A stretch of DNA of 64,000 bases from an uncultured bacterium. Lineage in GTDB: Bacteria; DRYD01. The DNA is taken from the NCBI GenBank assembly GCA_937139605.1, contig CAKZQG010000037.1:62001-126000 (forward strand), in the 5' to 3' direction. Below the pieces are notes generated by a model. It had not been told where the DNA came from. It did no database searches and saw nothing but the letters and a program-made list of their open reading frames with translations. Shown here one piece after another: positions 61,053-64,000 of the stretch. Each line of letters opens with the position of its first letter. The first letter of the stretch is position 1. Position numbers and translations under genes: made by a program.

Positions 61053-61894
61053 ATGTTAGATTTAGATTTATTTTTTAAAAAAAAAAGTATTGTCTTACAT
61101 TAAAAAATAGGGTTTTTTTAGTAGGGAAGGGGATTCATACTGGCTTAAAATCTAAAATTATTTTACACCCTTATAATAAGGGAATTGTTTTTAAAAGACA
61201 AAAGGAATATTTAAAATTAGATCCATTTAAAGTAATTAATACTTTAGCTAGTACTGATTTAAGTATAGTAAAAACAATAGAGCATCTTTTGGCTGCTTTA
61301 TTTTTAAATAAAATTGATAATGTATTGGTAGAAGTTTTGGGCTTTGAAGTACCCATTTTAGATGGTAGTGTTTATTATTTTAACAAAGTTTTAGAAAATA
61401 ATTTTATTATTCTTGATAAGATAGCTCCTTCTTTGAAAATAAATTTTATCCCCTTAGCTAAATTTGGATTAGATTTTAATTATAAAATATTTAGTAGTGA
61501 TATTTTTAAAGTTTATTGTATTCAGAAAGATTTAAAGAGAAACAAATTTTTTTGGGCTTATTATGATGAGAATATGAATATTTATCCCGCTAAAACTTTT
61601 GGTTATATTAGTGATTATGAGTTTTTAAAAAATAATAATTTATCTAAAGGGGCTGATTTTATTAATACTTTAATTTTAAGTATTAATAAAAAAAATGAGT
61701 TCTTTTATTTTAGTAATGAGTTAGCTTATCATAAAATAATAGATTTTGTTGGAGATATTTTTACTACTCAAATCAAAAATATTAAAGCTACTTTTGTTTT
61801 AATAAATCCCAATCATAATTTAAATAATAAATTAGCTAAGGTTATTTTTAAGAGTATTTCTTATTTTTATAAAGAATTATTAAATAGAGAGTAA
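61053..61894 (+). CDS. lpxC: UDP-3-O-acyl-N-acetylglucosamine deacetylase LpxC, frame broken at A10
   Basis: First committed step of lipid A synthesis, a zinc amidase. The main frame reads T-L-K-N-R-V-F-L-V-G-K-G-I-H-T-G, then TIEHLLAALFLNKIDNVLVEVLG, EVPILDGSVYYF and, late, GYISDYEFLKNNNLSKGADF and H-K-I-I-D-F-V-G-D; zinc ligands would be in the TIEH and HKIIDFVGD motifs. This frame stops at 61076-61078 and has no start codon after it. ATG 61053 reads M-L-D-L-D-L-F-F-K-K-K in the other frame and joins by a -1 shift at A10 (61077-61086), giving a normal LpxC N-terminus. About 280 residues, somewhat short for 300. Identity is sure, frame is not. Confidence 0.8.
61077..61086 (+). other. A10 slippage or error site in lpxC
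   Basis: Ten A bases after T6. The upstream frame, from ATG 61053, ends soon after at TAA 61101-61103 if no shift occurs. A -1 shift joins it to the LpxC frame. Same tract length and direction as in dnaX; A9 tracts in coaD (from about 30114) and HEPN (from 39118) keep their frame. Transcript slippage, ribosomal shift, a real mutation or a base-count error are all possible. Confidence 0.6.
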
Positions 61895-61899
61895 AAAAT

Positions 61900-64000
61900 A
61901 TGGAGTATTTTAGTTTGTTAAATTTAATAAATATAGAAATAAATCATAAAGTTGCACCTATTGAATTAAGAGAAAAATTATTTTTTAATAAAAAAGATTT
62001 ATTGTCTTTTAGAGATTTTATATTTCAAAATGATTATCTAAAGAAAATAGTTAAAGGGGTTTTTGTATTATCTACGTGTAATAGAACTAGTTTGTTTTTT
62101 GATTTAAATAATGAGTATTTATTAAATTTAGAAAGTTTTGGGGATTATCTAATTGATATTGATGTAAATGAAATAATAAGCAATCTTGGTTTAAATTATT
62201 TGAAAGATTTTCTTTTAATAAGAAAAGGGTTAGATGCTGTTGAGAATCTATTAAGAATAGCTTGTGGTTTAGAATCTCAAGTTTTTGGAGAAACTGATAT
62301 TATTAAACAGATTAAACAGTATTATAAATATTGTAAGGAAAACAGCTTATTAACTCCCTTTTTGGAAATTTTGATTAATAAAATATTACATTATTCTAAG
62401 GAATTTGATAAAGATATTCGAGCTAAATTTAGTAAACTTAGAAATAATTTTGCTAGCACTATTTTAAATTTCATAAAAAATTCTAATTATCAAGATTTAA
62501 ATTTATTATTTATTGGTTTAGGTAGTATTAATAAGCAGATAGTTTGTTTGTTATTAAATAATAATGATGTTTTAAGTAAAATTAAAAAGATTATTATTGT
62601 ATCTAATTATTATGATAATTTTAGACAAAACTTAAAGAGAAATGCTAACTTAGATTTTGAATTTTATTCAAAAAATGAATTAAAACTTGCTTTAAGCAAA
62701 CTAAAAGATATTTTAGATATTATTATTGTTAATTCTAAGAATTTCTTTTTAGAATATACTTTGTTAGAAGGTATAAATAAAGAAATAATTATCTTTGATT
62801 TTGGATTACCTAGAAGTGTTGATCCTTATATATCTAATAATTTTAAACTTATTAATTTAGATAAATTAAAAGAAATTGCCAATTTTAATATAAATGATTC
62901 TAATTTAGATAATGCTATTGAATTTTTTATTAAATCTAAAATTAAAGAGTTTTATGATTATATTATTTCAAGAGTTTTAGATAAAAAATTGATTAATTTT
63001 TATAAGGAAATGGATGATATTAAAAATGAAATATTATTTAATAATCTGTATGGTAAAGATTTATTAGAAAAGTATATAAAAAAGCTAATATATAGGATAT
63101 CAAAAAAACATAAAGAATTTTTAACTTTAACTCATAATACACATATTTTTAGAAAGCAGATAATATTAGGTAGTAGAGGTTCTAAGTTAGCTTTAATTCA
63201 AACTGAGAGGGTACTTAGTTTGCTAAGAATTTTTTTCCCAGATTTTGATTTTTTTGTAAAGATTGTAAAAACAAGTGGAGATAAGAAAAATTACACTACT
63301 AACTCGTTTGTAAAGGAACTAGAAGAATCTTTAATAAATGAGGAAATTGATATTGCAGTACATAGTTTAAAAGATGTTCCTTATGTTATTAATGATTCTA
63401 CTTTTATTGGAGTCGTTTTAAAAAGGGAAGAACCTAATGATATTTTGATATCTAAGGATAATAAATCTTTCTGGGAATTACCTAAAAATAGTGTAATTGG
63501 TACTTCTTCTTTAAGAAGAAAAGAACAGTTAAAGATGCTTAGACCTGATTTGGTTTTTAAAGATATTACTGGAAATGTGGATACTAGAATAAAAAAACTA
63601 AAAGAATTAAATCAATATGATGCAATTGTTTTAGCTAAAGCCGCTATTAAGAAAATGAATTTAGAAAGTTTAATATCTTATGAATTTTCATTAGATGAAT
63701 TAGTACCTGCTGTTGGGCAAGCGGTTATTGCTTTACAAACTAGAATAAATTCATTCTTTAATAAAAAATTGTTTAAAATAAATGACATTAAAACTTTTAT
63801 AGAAATTACTATTGAAAGAGAAATTATGGGATATTTAAAGTTAGGTTGTAGATATCCATTAGGTTTATATGTATCTATTGAAAGTAATTTGCTTAGTATT
63901 TATTACTTTTTTATGTTGAATAATAATGTATTTAAGGGTAGAAAATTAATTAATTTATCTGATGATTCTAAATTATCCTTAATTTTAAATATATTAGAAA
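61900..64000 (+). CDS. hemA-hemC: Glutamyl-tRNA reductase fused to porphobilinogen deaminase (runs off the window)
   Basis: One open frame of 700 codons without a stop at the window end. Residues 1-410 are HemA: I-N-H-K-V-A-P-I-E-L-R, catalytic C60 in LSTCNRTS, LRIACGLESQVFGETDI, weaker NADPH fold, IFDFGLPRSVDP and a shortened dimer domain. From residue 421 HemC begins: I-I-L-G-S-R-G-S-K-L-A-L-I-Q-T, VHSLKDVP, GTSSLRRKEQL, GNVDTRIKKL, LVPAVGQAVIALQTR and C650 (LGCRYP) for the dipyrromethane cofactor. Together they begin and extend the C5 tetrapyrrole pathway. No internal start is evident between halves. ATG lacks a Shine-Dalgarno and lies 5 nt after lpxC. Confidence 0.9.
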   Translation, partial: MEYFSLLNLINIEINHKVAPIELREKLFFNKKDLLSFRDFIFQNDYLKKIVKGVFVLSTCNRTSLFFDLNNEYLLNLESFGDYLIDIDVNEIISNLGLNYLKDFLLIRKGLDAVENLLRIACGLESQVFGETDIIKQIKQYYKYCKENSLLTPFLEILINKILHYSKEFDKDIRAKFSKLRNNFASTILNFIKNSNYQDLNLLFIGLGSINKQIVCLLLNNNDVLSKIKKIIIVSNYYDNFRQNLKRNANLDFEFYSKNELKLALSKLKDILDIIIVNSKNFFLEYTLLEGINKEIIIFDFGLPRSVDPYISNNFKLINLDKLKEIANFNINDSNLDNAIEFFIKSKIKEFYDYIISRVLDKKLINFYKEMDDIKNEILFNNLYGKDLLEKYIKKLIYRISKKHKEFLTLTHNTHIFRKQIILGSRGSKLALIQTERVLSLLRIFFPDFDFFVKIVKTSGDKKNYTTNSFVKELEESLINEEIDIAVHSLKDVPYVINDSTFIGVVLKREEPNDILISKDNKSFWELPKNSVIGTSSLRRKEQLKMLRPDLVFKDITGNVDTRIKKLKELNQYDAIVLAKAAIKKMNLESLISYEFSLDELVPAVGQAVIALQTRINSFFNKKLFKINDIKTFIEITIEREIMGYLKLGCRYPLGLYVSIESNLLSIYYFFMLNNNVFKGRKLINLSDDSKLSLILNILE

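Noticed and set aside
1..64000. tRNA, rRNA, CRISPR, insertion sequences or prophage
   Set aside because: Gaps are short and hold no GTTCRA-type tRNA arm, no rRNA-like sequence, no spaced repeats and no transposase; XerD is a normal chromosomal type.

Overview
This is a 64 kb stretch of a very AT-rich (roughly a quarter G+C) bacterial chromosome, almost all of it housekeeping genes read from the + strand. I see no rRNA, tRNA, CRISPR array or insertion sequence. lpxC points to a diderm cell with lipid A. MurC, two classes of penicillin-binding protein, a SpoIID-like amidase enhancer, a DivIVA-like protein and a SigH-like sigma factor show a peptidoglycan wall. Complex I subunits, a stand-alone ATP synthase delta gene, hemA-hemC, dxs/ispH, queuosine salvage and glutamate dehydrogenase describe a heterotroph with membrane energetics and tetrapyrrole and isoprenoid synthesis. 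I cannot name the phylum. Usual operons are broken up: atpH lies apart from the other atp genes, rplQ from rpoA, rpmH from rnpA/dnaA, ybaB from dnaX, and the nuo genes are split in two.

Layout. 0-8.7 kb: miaB (minus, partial), a START-like protein, atpH and rplQ (each behind a pseudoknot leader), tlyA, nadD, a PilT-like ATPase, HtrA, a repeat-bearing membrane protein and a PerM-type permease. 8.7-25 kb: a LuxC-LuxE-like fusion, a flavoprotein disulfide reductase, queuosine salvage, an HD protein, a UvrD helicase, a membrane pseudokinase with a propeller-like outer domain, GDH, MurC, PBP2, a 22-residue membrane peptide and a decayed SPFH-like fragment. 25-42 kb: a zinc-ribbon protein, ispH, a CtpA protease, rpmH, DivIVA, coaD-dxs-nuoH, a GltD-like flavoprotein, a NuoI-like ferredoxin, SigH, SpoIID, a residue-depleted HPRT homologue, YjbQ, HEPN and two glycan-type enzymes. 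42-50 kb: a minus-strand Ser/Thr kinase pair, nuoM-nuoN and a minus-strand CHAP-type protein. 50-64 kb: a receiver protein, xerD, dnaX, a TPR-GGDEF protein, nusB, PBP1, sucD, a membrane protein with a GrpE-like tail, ybaB, lpxC and a hemA-hemC fusion running off the end.

Most interesting signals. (1) Two 5' leaders 600 bp apart (atpH, rplQ) form the same H-type pseudoknot: they share the 13-mer GCGGAATATAAAT, while the second helix has different sequence but still pairs. (2) dnaX, lpxC and probably tlyA each need a -1 shift at an A9-A10 tract to give the expected protein; in dnaX the shifted frame ends in an ATGA overlap with the next gene. This is either RNA-polymerase or ribosome slippage used in several genes, or a systematic homopolymer miscount. 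(3) coaD, and probably a glycosyltransferase, have no ATG/GTG/TTG and appear to start on ATT (or ATA) behind good Shine-Dalgarno sequences. (4) Several proteins have unusual architecture or lack family-defining residues: HemA-HemC, LuxC-LuxE-like, pseudokinase-propeller, an HPRT homologue without its acidic residues, and a membrane-anchored GrpE-like tail.
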